Shown: piece by piece, positions 7,881 to 16,203 of the stretch
Layout of the letters: every line of letters begins with the position of its first letter
Numbering within the stretch: position 1 is the first letter of the stretch
Source of the DNA: an uncultured Pelagibacteraceae bacterium
GTDB taxonomy: Bacteria > Pseudomonadota > Alphaproteobacteria > Pelagibacterales > Pelagibacteraceae
Reading direction: 5' to 3'
Assembly (NCBI GenBank): GCA_902596375.1
Contig: CACJTU010000001.1
Coordinates: 1 to 64,000 of the forward strand
Length of the DNA: 64,000 nt
Program-made: the position numbers and the translations under genes
The notes under the pieces: model-generated
The model's database searches: none
What the model was told of the DNA's origin: nothing
What the model saw: the letters and a program-made list of their open reading frames with translations, nothing else

Positions 7881-9163
7881 TTAGAAAATCCATATTTTCT
7901 TAATCTCACGTCACCCGTTCTAGCATGTGCTTCCATTCCTTCGTATCTAGAAATTCTTGCACAAGCAGCACCGACTTCTTTTGTAGCTGCTTTACTCATT
8001 CTCTGGAAACTTAATGTTTTAATAAATTTTCCAACAAACAAACCACCAGTGTATCTACCAGCACCTTTTGTTGGTAAAATGTGATTTGTACCTGAACATT
8101 TATCTCCATAAGCAACAGTTGTTTCTTCACCAATGAATAAAGATCCATAATTTTTTAATCTGTCGTGGTACCATTGTAAATTTTTAGTCTGGACTTCTAA
8201 ATGTTCTGGGGCATATTCATCACTAACTTTAGCGATCTCTTCATCGGTGTCACAAAGAATTACTTCACCATAATCTCTCCATGCAGCACCTGAATTTTCT
8301 CTTGGTAGATCTGGTAAATCTGCAATTAATTCTGGAACTCTTTCCATTACGTAATCTGCAACTTTTTTACTTTTAGTAAATAACCAAGCTGGAGAATTAT
8401 AACCGTGTTCTGCTTGTCCAACCAAATCATAAGCTACCATTTCAGGATCAGCAGTTTCATCTGCTATGACTGCAATTTCTGTTGGTCCTGCAAATAAATC
8501 TATACCAACTTTTCCAAATAAAATTCTTTTTGCTTCTGCAACGAATTGGTTTCCAGGTCCTACTAAAATATCCGCAGGGGCATTTCCAAATAAACCATTT
8601 GTCATTGCTGCAATAGCTTGCACACCACCTAAATTCATTATTACGTCAGCACCACATAAGTCAGCTGTATAAACAATTGATGGATGTACTCCAACTCCAG
8701 GTTTAGGTGAACTACAAACTAAAATATTTTTAACACCAGCAACTTTTGCTGTTGTTACACTCATTACAGCTGAAGCTATATGAGCATATCTTCCAGCTGG
8801 AACATAACAACCTGCCGTATTTACTGGAATAAGTTTTTGTCCAGCAAATAAACCATCAGACAATTCAACTTCAAAGTCTTGGCCATAATTTTTCAATTGT
8901 GCTTCGGCAAATTTTCTAACTCTTTCATGAGAGAATTGAATATCATCTTTAGTTTTTTGATCTAAATTTTTTTTTATTTCTTCAATTTTTTCTTTTGAAA
9001 CAATTACATCACCTTCATATTTATCAAATTTTTTAGAAAGCTCCTTACAACCTTCTTCTTTACTAGTCTCAATATCTTTTAGAATATTTTCAACTATTTC
9101 TCTTGTTTTTGTGTCGTCAGTTGATGATGTTTTTGGTGATTTTTTTAAGTATGTAATTGCCAT
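7877..9163 (-). CDS. HisD-family dehydrogenase, probably HpsN-like sulfopropanediol dehydrogenase
   Basis: This 428-residue protein belongs to the histidinol dehydrogenase family. The Zn-ligand positions are retained: the Q and H of GQAEHG, the D of YGDKCSGTNH and the H of EGMEAHA. The catalytic Glu-His pair is in APEHLEV. Several stretches differ from classical HisD and match what I remember of HpsN, which oxidises (R)-2,3-dihydroxypropane-1-sulfonate to sulfolactate with NAD+: AGCYVPAGRYAHIASAVMS, GDKCSGTNHILPTKGAGRYT and GGLFVGKFIKT. No other his genes are nearby. The gene lies downstream of a phosphotransacetylase, as in sulfonate catabolism. Its ATG is preceded by a good AAGGAGAG. HpsN identity is inference; some other polyol or aldehyde oxidation is possible. 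Confidence 0.75.
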   Translation of the reverse strand: MAITYLKKSPKTSSTDDTKTREIVENILKDIETSKEEGCKELSKKFDKYEGDVIVSKEKIEEIKKNLDQKTKDDIQFSHERVRKFAEAQLKNYGQDFEVELSDGLFAGQKLIPVNTAGCYVPAGRYAHIASAVMSVTTAKVAGVKNILVCSSPKPGVGVHPSIVYTADLCGADVIMNLGGVQAIAAMTNGLFGNAPADILVGPGNQFVAEAKRILFGKVGIDLFAGPTEIAVIADETADPEMVAYDLVGQAEHGYNSPAWLFTKSKKVADYVMERVPELIADLPDLPRENSGAAWRDYGEVILCDTDEEIAKVSDEYAPEHLEVQTKNLQWYHDRLKNYGSLFIGEETTVAYGDKCSGTNHILPTKGAGRYTGGLFVGKFIKTLSFQRMSKAATKEVGAACARISRYEGMEAHARTGDVRLRKYGFSN

Positions 9164-9223
9164 TTCTCTCCTTTAAAATTTCAGTTTATTTAAATGAATT
9201 TCTTTTAAAATTCAATGAATCAT

Positions 9224-10135
9224 TTAGTCCAAAGCAACTACTGCAGCGGCAATTGAAGCTAAACGCGCTTGAGCTTCATCAGATCTACTTGTTATAACGA
9301 CTGGTACTTTTCCACCGACCACAACTCCTGCGGCACATGCTCCACTAAAGTAGATAAGCATTTTTACTAAAGCATTCCCAGTTTCTACACTAGGTACCAA
9401 CAAAACATCTGCTTCTCCAGCAACCAAATTTTTAATTCCTTTAATTGCAGCCGATTTTTTTGAAATACTATTATCAAATGCTAAGGGGCCAAAAACGTCA
9501 GCACTTAAATTTTCTTCTTTGGCTAATTTTGTTATCTCTGCAGCTTCAATAGAACTTGGTACACTTTCTAAAACTTCTTCTGTAGCGGATAATACGGATA
9601 CTTTTGGTTTTTCTATTCCTATTCTATTTGAAAAATTAACAACATTCTTAAGAATATGCATTTTTGTTTTAACATTTGGTAAAACATTTAATGCTCCATC
9701 AGTAATAATTAATGGTTTATCATCTTTACCGATAGTCATATGCCAGATATGACTTAATCTTGTTTTTCCCAATAAATTATATTCACGTTTGAGCACTTCT
9801 TTCATAAGCACATCTGTATGAATATGGCCTTTCACTATTATTTGCACCTTACCTTCACTTGCTAATTTAGCAGCAATTTTAGCAGTATCATTTTCTACAG
9901 GTTCATGGATAAGTTCATATTTAGAAATATCCCATTTGATATCTTCAGCACATTTTTGAATTTCTACTTCATGACCAATAAATATTGGCTCAATTAAATT
10001 TTCATTAACCGCATCTTGAACTGATAACATGGGTAAAGGTTTACCAGCATTTACAACTGCAACTGTAACTCCTTTTTTTTTATGAGCTAAATCTAATAAG
10101 TTGTTTGGACAGACAATTTCTTTGTTTGAAAGCAT
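9224..10135 (-). CDS. phosphate acetyl/butyryl transferase (Pta/Ptb family, short form)
   Basis: This 303-residue cytoplasmic enzyme of the PTA_PTB family interconverts acyl-CoA and acyl phosphate. Recognisable segments are GHEVEIQKCAE (near 55), the VKGHIHTDVLMKEVL stretch (near 100), the LIITDGALNVLPNVKTK region (near 140) and the C-terminal AGEADVLLVPSVETGNALVKM-type loop with GVVVGGKVPVV. In taurine and isethionate degraders a Pta converts the acetyl phosphate made by sulfoacetaldehyde acetyltransferase (Xsc) to acetyl-CoA, which fits the tau genes 12 kb away. No xsc is in this window. It is the first gene of a two-gene unit with the HpsN-like dehydrogenase (60 bases between them) and is divergent from the BASS transporter. 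Confidence 0.85.
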   Translation of the reverse strand: MLSNKEIVCPNNLLDLAHKKKGVTVAVVNAGKPLPMLSVQDAVNENLIEPIFIGHEVEIQKCAEDIKWDISKYELIHEPVENDTAKIAAKLASEGKVQIIVKGHIHTDVLMKEVLKREYNLLGKTRLSHIWHMTIGKDDKPLIITDGALNVLPNVKTKMHILKNVVNFSNRIGIEKPKVSVLSATEEVLESVPSSIEAAEITKLAKEENLSADVFGPLAFDNSISKKSAAIKGIKNLVAGEADVLLVPSVETGNALVKMLIYFSGACAAGVVVGGKVPVVITSRSDEAQARLASIAAAVVALD

Positions 10136-10236
10136 TTTTTTCTACAAATAAGTGAAAAAACTGAACATGTATATAAAAAAAAATTCTTTATATAAATTTA
10201 ACAAGTTTATATAATTGGTCTTGAGCGGGGGAGACT

Positions 10237-11088
10237 TTGGAAATTGTAACTAAAATTGCGCCAATTATTTTGGCCTTGATAATGTTAGGCTTAGGCTTAG
10301 GATTAAAGCTGGAAGATTTTGGAAGAGTATTAAAAACACCAAAAGATTTTATTGTTGGTTTTATTTCTCAATTAATAATTCTTCCAATTGTAGCATACAT
10401 ATTAATTTTAATTTTAAAAACACCTGCTGAAATAGCAATAGGGGTGATGATCATAGCTGCAGCACCAGGAGGTGTAACGTCTAATGTAATGACAAAATTT
10501 GCTGATGGTGATGTTGCATTATCAATATCCTTAACAGCTGTTATTAGTTTATTAAGTATAATTACAGTTCCTTTAATAATCTTTACTTCTGCAGACATGT
10601 TAGGAATAACAGAAGTTTCTCAAAATATTTCAATGACTGGAATAGCTTTAAAAATGTTTTTAGTGGTAACAGTACCTGTGATTTTAGGAATGATTATCAG
10701 AAAATTTGCTGAAAATTTCATATCTTCTAAAGTTGAAATATTTAATAAACTTAACATAGTTTTGTTTGCTGTTTTTTTCGTAGCAGCGTTTTATGAAGAA
10801 AGAGAAAATATTCTAAGCTTTATAAAACAAGCAGGTTTAATTACTTTAATATTAAATATATCAATGATGGTTATCGCATATTATATTGCAAAAGCTTTTG
10901 CTTCAGGAATTAAACAAATGAGATGTATTGCTTTAGAATGTGGATTGCAAAATGGTACTTTAGCATTATTCGTTTCTACACAAATATTTGGTACTGATAT
11001 ATTATACGCGATACCAACTGGTGCCTATGCACTAATCATGTATATAACTGGATTTATTTTTATTTATATTTTAAGAAAATCTAATTAA
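10237..11088 (+). CDS. bile acid:sodium symporter (BASS) family transporter
   Basis: This is a 283-residue polytopic membrane protein with about nine or ten hydrophobic helices. Hallmarks of the BASS family are present: the GLGLKLEDFGRVLKTPK segment after helix 1, APGGVTSNVMTKFADGD near residue 75 (the GG-SN sodium-site signature) and ECGLQNGTLALFVSTQIFG near 230 (the second crossover E-x-G-x-QN). Bacterial members move organic anions such as 2-oxoacids, pantoate or sulfonated compounds, not necessarily bile acids. It starts with TTG, supported by a strong Shine-Dalgarno (GGGGGAG) just upstream. It is divergent from the pta-dehydrogenase pair, so uptake of an organic anion, possibly a sulfonate, that feeds those enzymes is a reasonable inference. 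Confidence 0.87.
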   Translation: MEIVTKIAPIILALIMLGLGLGLKLEDFGRVLKTPKDFIVGFISQLIILPIVAYILILILKTPAEIAIGVMIIAAAPGGVTSNVMTKFADGDVALSISLTAVISLLSIITVPLIIFTSADMLGITEVSQNISMTGIALKMFLVVTVPVILGMIIRKFAENFISSKVEIFNKLNIVLFAVFFVAAFYEERENILSFIKQAGLITLILNISMMVIAYYIAKAFASGIKQMRCIALECGLQNGTLALFVSTQIFGTDILYAIPTGAYALIMYITGFIFIYILRKSN

Positions 11089-12044
11089 GGATTTATTATT
11101 CTTATTTGATTAAAGATTTTGTAGATAAAATTACTTAAACTAAGCATATTCTGGTTTATCATTTTACTTGTTTTTTGAAAGGCACTATCTTTAGCATCGA
11201 ATGTAATTAATTTTTTTTCATTTATATGAAGATATTTTCTATCAATTAAATATTTTAGCTTTCTTACAACTGTTGGTCTTGGAATGCCAGTTATCTCAGA
11301 AATTGACATGGCATTTACACCTCTTGTATCAGAGCCCATAAGTGCTTTATGGTATGAACGGATGTTTCTTTTTGGAGAAAATTCTTTATTTTTAACTGCA
11401 TTAATAATGACCACCATTCCGATAGCTAAATATTCTAAATCTTTAAGCTCAGATCTCCATCTTCCAATATATATGAACCAGAATTTATTAAACTGATACC
11501 AACAATAAGAGAAATTTTCTTTCATCGCAGATATTATTTCATTAACTGAATAAACCTCAGTTATTAATTTTTCTTTTTTTAAAATTTTATTAAATTCATG
11601 CAATATAGTTGCAATCTCTGTCAGCGTATTAGTTGCTCTAACTGAGTATAATGTATCTCTTACGACAAATATTTTTTTACCAGACCTTTTGATTGTTCCT
11701 TCTTTCTCTAATTCTAAAACTTTTCTTCTGATACTCTCTTTAGGTACCCCTAAATCTTTTGAGATGTCTGAAATGTTAATTTTTTCAATCTCAATTGACT
11801 TATCCTTATAAAAAGTGTCGTAGTCTATTTTTACGCCATTTTGCCTGAAATATATAAGGTTGAGATTTATCAGATATATAATGATGATGAATTTATCTAT
11901 ATCTTTGTAATGATCGTATGCCCTAACAAACCAGTTGCTTGTTAAGGTAAAAAAAGAGGGTGCTAGTGCGGCAAAATTATCTTGTATTACTTTATTGATT
12001 GTCTTCTCGTCAATATGCGCAGATATACTGGGTAATGTATTCAT
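11085..12044 (-). CDS. putative regulator with two winged helix-turn-helix domains
   Basis: I do not recognise a named family for this 319-residue protein. Two helix-turn-helix units are visible. One is near residues 92-128 (ISDISKDLGVPKESIRRKV, then a wing). The other is near 246-282 (SISEITGIPRPTVVRKLKYL, again followed by a beta wing). The resemblance is to MarR/IclR/GntR-like winged helices. Between them is an alpha-helical stretch rich in aromatic residues (SYCWYQFNKFWFIYIGRW) that could bind a ligand or dimerise. There is no signal peptide. The gene converges with the BASS transporter (4-base overlap) and is divergent from a 65-aa membrane protein. The shared promoter region holds spaced direct repeats that could be its own operator. 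The target genes are unknown. Confidence 0.65.
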   Translation of the reverse strand: MNTLPSISAHIDEKTINKVIQDNFAALAPSFFTLTSNWFVRAYDHYKDIDKFIIIIYLINLNLIYFRQNGVKIDYDTFYKDKSIEIEKINISDISKDLGVPKESIRRKVLELEKEGTIKRSGKKIFVVRDTLYSVRATNTLTEIATILHEFNKILKKEKLITEVYSVNEIISAMKENFSYCWYQFNKFWFIYIGRWRSELKDLEYLAIGMVVIINAVKNKEFSPKRNIRSYHKALMGSDTRGVNAMSISEITGIPRPTVVRKLKYLIDRKYLHINEKKLITFDAKDSAFQKTSKMINQNMLSLSNFIYKIFNQIRIINP

Positions 12045-12056
12045 ATATTAAAAAAA

Positions 12057-12104
12057 AACCCAATATGAACAAAAGTGAAATTAGAGTCAACCCATTATGG
12101 ACAA
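12057..12104. promoter_or_regulatory. two 16-bp direct repeats, 32 bp apart, in the regulator promoter
   Basis: AACCCAATATGAACAA at 12057-12072 recurs as AACCCATTATGGACAA at 12089-12104 (14 of 16 identical). The spacing is 32 bp, about three helical turns. A degenerate third copy (AACCC..TATG) starts at 12103. The repeats lie between the double winged-helix regulator and the divergent 65-aa membrane gene, a natural place for autoregulation. Confidence 0.5.
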
Positions 12105-12160
12105 CCCTAGTATGTAAAATATACAGTAATAATGATTAAAATATAACTTATAAACGAAAT

Positions 12161-12358
12161 ATGAGTACAGAAAGCTTACATAGAACATCCGAGATTGTAG
12201 AGACCCCCTCTCAATATGTCGAAACTCCAAAAAGGGTTAACGTGGATGTTCTAAAGCAAAGACTTCTAGAAGAAAAAAAGAAGGAAAAAGTTAAACGAAC
12301 AATAATTTTATCATCTGTTATCGTTTCTTTGGGTGCTCTAACGGTGTTAACTTATTAA
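12161..12358 (+). CDS. small single-pass membrane protein (65 aa)
   Basis: The first half is hydrophilic with a short internal repeat (VETPSQYVETPKR). It is followed by a highly basic stretch (LLEEKKKEKVKR) and one transmembrane helix at about 46-64 (TIILSSVIVSLGALTVL). The basic residues before the helix predict a cytoplasmic N-terminus. The last 40 residues align with the C-terminal half of the 69-aa protein at 28050 (NV-D/N-V/I-L...R...K..KR then a helix), so the two look like paralogues. The gene is divergent from the two-winged-helix regulator. Its stop overlaps the convergent dehydrogenase gene by 12 bases. No Shine-Dalgarno is visible. The function is unknown. Confidence 0.6.
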   Translation: MSTESLHRTSEIVETPSQYVETPKRVNVDVLKQRLLEEKKKEKVKRTIILSSVIVSLGALTVLTY

Positions 12359-13351
12359 CGTTTCCAAATCTTTCTTTATTATATCCGGTATGGAAATTTC
12401 TTTTTTTGAGTTATTTTTATACCGGTTAAATTTATTTTGTCCTGGATACATTATTTCTTTAATACCTTTTATTTTAGGAAGTTTTTTAATTGTTTTAATA
12501 TTATCTTTAATTCGTTGGTTATAATTTTTTTGAAATAAGTTTGCTTTAAAAGTTATAAATAAATGTCCAATATTTTGTGGACCTGAAAAATCATCAAAAG
12601 GATCCTTAACTCTTCCTGCGTGATTTCCTCCTGTTAAAACTCCGCTTAAAATATCCACCATCCAAGCTAGTCCCGAACCTCTAAAACCTGCAATTGGTAA
12701 TTGTACTCCTGCTAATGCTTTTTTAGCATCTGTAGTTGGTTTACCAAATTTATCTAAAGCAACTCCCACAGGAATTGATTGATTATTTCTTGCAGCAACT
12801 CTAATTTTACCCCTGTTAATTACTGAAATTGATGTATCTAAAATAAAAGGAATTTTAGAACCAGTAGGGGATCCAAAACAAATTGGATTTGTGCCAAATA
12901 AAGATTTTAAAGCACCATGTGGAGCAACTGCTGGAGGAGCATTTGTATAGATCATTGTAATTAAATTTTTCTTTACTGCTTTTTCAGCGTAATAACCTGA
13001 CAAACCATAGTGACCACTATTTTTAACTGCTACCATTCCTATTCCAGTTTTTTGTGCATGCTTAATTGCAGTTTTAATTCCTAGATCAGCTGCAACAAAA
13101 CCGATACTATTATTTGCATCAATGTGAGAAATAGAAGAGGAAATTTTTTTAATTTTAATTTTTGGTTTTGGATTAATTACTTTTTTAGAAATTCGATCAC
13201 AGTACATTTTAAGTCTTGATAAACCATGTCCATATGCACCAACTAATTCTGCATTGATTAGTGCATTAGTAGAAATTAAAGCATGATCTTTACTTAAACC
13301 ATATTTTTGAAAAATCTTAATGATTTGTTTTTTAAGTAGAGGTGTTTTCAC
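12347..13351 (-). CDS. malate/L-lactate (Ldh2) family dehydrogenase
   Basis: This 334-residue enzyme is of the Ldh2/YlbC/ComC family, NAD(P)-dependent dehydrogenases with a fold unlike classical LDH. Diagnostic segments are LVGAYGHGLSRLKMYCDRI near residue 35 (the E/G..HG.SRL motif), the SGHYGLSGYYAEKA region near 112, and FGTNPICFGSPT near 150. Reported substrates in the family include malate, L-lactate, ureidoglycolate, delta1-piperideine-2-carboxylate and (R)-sulfolactate (ComC). It starts with GTG directly after the epoxide hydrolase stop, so it is the last gene of the aldehyde dehydrogenase-epoxide hydrolase-dehydrogenase operon. Sulfolactate would fit the HpsN-like gene nearby, but the intervening regulator makes that a weak inference. 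Confidence 0.85.
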   Translation of the reverse strand: MKTPLLKKQIIKIFQKYGLSKDHALISTNALINAELVGAYGHGLSRLKMYCDRISKKVINPKPKIKIKKISSSISHIDANNSIGFVAADLGIKTAIKHAQKTGIGMVAVKNSGHYGLSGYYAEKAVKKNLITMIYTNAPPAVAPHGALKSLFGTNPICFGSPTGSKIPFILDTSISVINRGKIRVAARNNQSIPVGVALDKFGKPTTDAKKALAGVQLPIAGFRGSGLAWMVDILSGVLTGGNHAGRVKDPFDDFSGPQNIGHLFITFKANLFQKNYNQRIKDNIKTIKKLPKIKGIKEIMYPGQNKFNRYKNNSKKEISIPDIIKKDLETLIS

Positions 13352-14506
13352 TTATTTGAATATTTTTATATCTTTATTAAAAAAATTTTTAATATCATTA
13401 ATTAATAAATTTGGAACCTCTAAAGCCGCAAAATGACCACCTTTAGTGAATTTTTTCCATCTTTTAATATTAAAAATTCTGTTCACATAGGATTTTGGAG
13501 GCCATTCAAGCATTTCTTTAGGAAATTCTGCTACAGCCGTTGGAACTTTTATTTTTTTGAAATTTTTTGGAAAAGATCGCCCACCTTCTTTTCTTCTTCC
13601 AAAATAAATCCAAGCAGCAGTATTAAAACTATTAGTAATTATATAGATCATTATATTTGAAATTAACTCATCTTTTGAAAATGTTTTTTCTATCTTCCCT
13701 TTTTTTAGGTCAGACCAACCATGAAATTTTTCCAAAATCCATGCTGCAGTTCCTACTGGACTATCTATCATCGCATAAGATAAACTTTGAGGTTTTGTAG
13801 CTTGTTGGGTTCTATATCCTTCCTGCATTATTTGATCAAAATTGAATTTTTTTTCCCATTTTTTTTCTTTACTATTTTTTGGTCCTTTTGGATGTCTAAT
13901 TGGCAAGCAATTAATATGAATTCCTTTACAATATTTTGCACTATCAAGACCAATCCATGCAGCAATAGTAGCTCCCCAATCCCCACCTTGTACAATATAA
14001 TTTTTATGACCTAAATTTTTGACCATAAATTTATTTAAAATTTTTCCAATCCTTCTTGGACCTAAAGCTTTTTTAATAGGTGTTGAAAAACCAAATCCTG
14101 GTAAAGAGGGCACAATGACATCAAAACCATCTTCAATTTTTCCACCAAATTGTTCAGGGCGAGCAAGCCTTGGAATGATATCAAAAAACTCAATTACACT
14201 TCCAGGCCAACCGTGCAAAAGTAATAATGGTCTTGATTTAGTATTTTTACTTTTTTCAATAATAAAATGCAGATTTATACCATCCACATTGGTCTTATAA
14301 TTTTTAAAAGAATTAATTTTGTTTTCAAATTTCTTCCAATTATATTTTGAAACCCAATACTTAGATATTTTTTTTAGATAATTATAATTAGTTCCATACT
14401 CCCATCCATTTACATTTTGCATCATCTTCCATGGATAAGATCTTACTTTTTTATAAATATTATTAAGTGTACTTTTGGGTACACTTATCTTGTAAGGTTT
14501 GATCAT
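13352..14506 (-). CDS. epoxide hydrolase (alpha/beta-hydrolase, EHN domain)
   Basis: This soluble enzyme of about 384 residues opens epoxides to diols. The N-terminal 110 residues match the epoxide hydrolase N-terminal region (the YPWKMMQNVNGWEYG and YWVSKYNWKKFENKIN segments). The hydrolase core then carries the oxyanion motif HGWPGSVIEF near residue 98, the nucleophile aspartate in GGDWGATIAAW near 172 and the catalytic histidine in KGGHFAALEVP near 363. I use the ATG at 14506; a TTG one codon earlier is possible. It lies 3 bases after the aldehyde dehydrogenase stop and is followed directly by the Ldh2-type gene. An epoxide-to-diol-to-acid pathway is suggested; the substrate is unknown. 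Confidence 0.85.
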   Translation of the reverse strand: MIKPYKISVPKSTLNNIYKKVRSYPWKMMQNVNGWEYGTNYNYLKKISKYWVSKYNWKKFENKINSFKNYKTNVDGINLHFIIEKSKNTKSRPLLLLHGWPGSVIEFFDIIPRLARPEQFGGKIEDGFDVIVPSLPGFGFSTPIKKALGPRRIGKILNKFMVKNLGHKNYIVQGGDWGATIAAWIGLDSAKYCKGIHINCLPIRHPKGPKNSKEKKWEKKFNFDQIMQEGYRTQQATKPQSLSYAMIDSPVGTAAWILEKFHGWSDLKKGKIEKTFSKDELISNIMIYIITNSFNTAAWIYFGRRKEGGRSFPKNFKKIKVPTAVAEFPKEMLEWPPKSYVNRIFNIKRWKKFTKGGHFAALEVPNLLINDIKNFFNKDIKIFK

Positions 14507-14509
14507 CAA

Positions 14510-15997
14510 TTAATTATGACTTATCCAGATTGTTTTTGTTTGAAGAAATGAATTTAAAGCTTCAGTACCTTGATCTCTACTTAGTGAACCAGATTGTTTA
14601 TATCCACCAAAAGGAGTTTTAATATCTCCTTCAGAAAAAGTATTCACCGACACCGTCCCACAAGGCAAACTTTTAGCTAAATGAAATGCTCTATTTATGT
14701 CTTGAGTAAACACACTAGCATGTAATCCATACTTAGAATTGCTTGCAATTTTTAAAGCTTCTTCATCATTTTTAACTGTTAAAACACCAAGTACTGGTCC
14801 AAATATTTCTTCCTGAGCAATGGTCATATTTTCTTTTAATCCATCAAATAAAGTTGGTTTTGCATAAAAACCTTTTTGCTTATTATCTGAAACTCCTCCA
14901 GATAAAAGTTTTGCTCCTTCATCGATTCCCTTTTGGATATATCCATCAACAGTTTGTAAATGTCCTTTTGAAATCATAGATCCCATATTCGATTTTAGAT
15001 CTAATGGATCTCCCACTTTTAATTTTTTAACTTTTTTAAAAATTTTATCTAAAAATTCATCTTTTACTTTTTTATGAACTATCTGTCTCATATTTGCTGA
15101 ACAGTTCTGTCCACCGTTCCAAAATGCAGAATTCATAGCATTATCAATCAAATCGTCAGTGATTTTAGCATCCTCTAAAACTATAAATGGACTTTTTCCT
15201 CCCATCTCTAATGCAACAGGTTTTAAATTACTTTCACTTGCGTATTTTAAAAAATAACCACCTACTTCAGTTGAACCTGTAAACGAAACTGCATCAACAT
15301 CTTTGTGTCGACCTAAAGCTTCACCAACATCACCATAACCTGGAAGTACATTTAAAACTCCATCTGGTATACCAGCTTCTTTTCCAATTTGAGCAACTCT
15401 TATTGCAGTAAGAGGTGTGTCTTCTGCTGGTTTAATTATTACCGAACAGCCTGCTGCAAGAGCTGGTGCCATTTTCCATACCGCCATCATTAAAGGAAAG
15501 TTCCAAGGAACAATTCCAGCAACAACTCCAATTGGTTCTTTAACAATTAAACTAGTAATGGAAGGTTCTGTTGGACCAACTTTTCCAAATACTTTATCAA
15601 TTAATTCTCCATACCACTGAAAGTGCATTGGGGCATCATTTGCAACTTCATTAATACAATCAGTGATAAGTTTACCTGTATCAACACTTTCTAAAACTGA
15701 ATTTTCATCGCCATGTTTTCTTAGTAATTCAGCAAATTTTAATAAAACTTCTTTTCTATGTTCAGGTGAGCTTTTAGACCAAACTCCACTATTAAAAGCT
15801 TTTCTTGAAACCTTAACTGCTAAGTTAACATCTTTGTGATTACATTTTGCAACAGCACATAGTTTCTTACCAGTTGCTGGATTGATTGTTTCAAATTTTT
15901 TGCCATCAATAGCATTTACATATTTCCCATTAATAAATGCTCTTCCTTCAAATTTAAGTTTACTGGCTATTAATTTATATTTGTTACCTGAACTCAT
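14510..15997 (-). CDS. NAD(P)-dependent aldehyde dehydrogenase
   Basis: This enzyme has 495 residues, the standard length for ALDH superfamily enzymes. The motifs in order are VPWNFPLMMAVWKMAPALAAG (cofactor site and catalytic Asn, near 165), SFTGSTEVGG (near 240), the general-base Glu in ALEMGGKSPFIVL (near 262), the nucleophile Cys in NGGQNCSANMRQIV (near 297) and QEEIFGPVLGVL (near 398). It most resembles the betaine-aldehyde/gamma-glutamyl-aminobutyraldehyde group, but the substrate is not determined by these motifs. It is the first gene of a three-gene operon that runs away from a divergent TRAP transporter. A 27-bp inverted repeat, shared with the taurine locus, lies 41 bases upstream of its start. 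Confidence 0.92.
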   Translation of the reverse strand: MSSGNKYKLIASKLKFEGRAFINGKYVNAIDGKKFETINPATGKKLCAVAKCNHKDVNLAVKVSRKAFNSGVWSKSSPEHRKEVLLKFAELLRKHGDENSVLESVDTGKLITDCINEVANDAPMHFQWYGELIDKVFGKVGPTEPSITSLIVKEPIGVVAGIVPWNFPLMMAVWKMAPALAAGCSVIIKPAEDTPLTAIRVAQIGKEAGIPDGVLNVLPGYGDVGEALGRHKDVDAVSFTGSTEVGGYFLKYASESNLKPVALEMGGKSPFIVLEDAKITDDLIDNAMNSAFWNGGQNCSANMRQIVHKKVKDEFLDKIFKKVKKLKVGDPLDLKSNMGSMISKGHLQTVDGYIQKGIDEGAKLLSGGVSDNKQKGFYAKPTLFDGLKENMTIAQEEIFGPVLGVLTVKNDEEALKIASNSKYGLHASVFTQDINRAFHLAKSLPCGTVSVNTFSEGDIKTPFGGYKQSGSLSRDQGTEALNSFLQTKTIWISHN

Positions 15998-16037
15998 AAA
16001 ATTTTTCCTATAAATTGTATTTATTTTATTTCTTAAA

Positions 16038-16064
16038 TTTAGTCTAAGACACCTTAAGACTAAA
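16038..16064. promoter_or_regulatory. 27-bp inverted repeat, candidate operator shared with the taurine locus
   Basis: The arms are TTTAGTCTAAG and CTTAAGACTAAA, separated by 4 bases. The site lies 41 bases upstream of the aldehyde dehydrogenase start and 140 upstream of dctP. A near copy is at 23023-23050 in the tpa/tauA divergent promoter. Symmetry, placement and recurrence together indicate a transcription-factor site. Confidence 0.6.
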
Positions 16065-16203
16065 ATAAATAGATTACCTAAGACATTATGTATACAACTT
16101 TAAATTGTATCAGTTCTTTTTTGTATGTACTTCGGAGAAAAACTTAACTAGGCTTTAATATTTTTAAATAGATAATTTAACTAACTAAGAGGAGAGAAAT
16201 TAA

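Noticed and set aside
7877-9163. Plain histidine-biosynthesis HisD
   Set aside because: No his genes are nearby, and several sequence stretches match the HpsN-type subgroup. It is kept only as an alternative.
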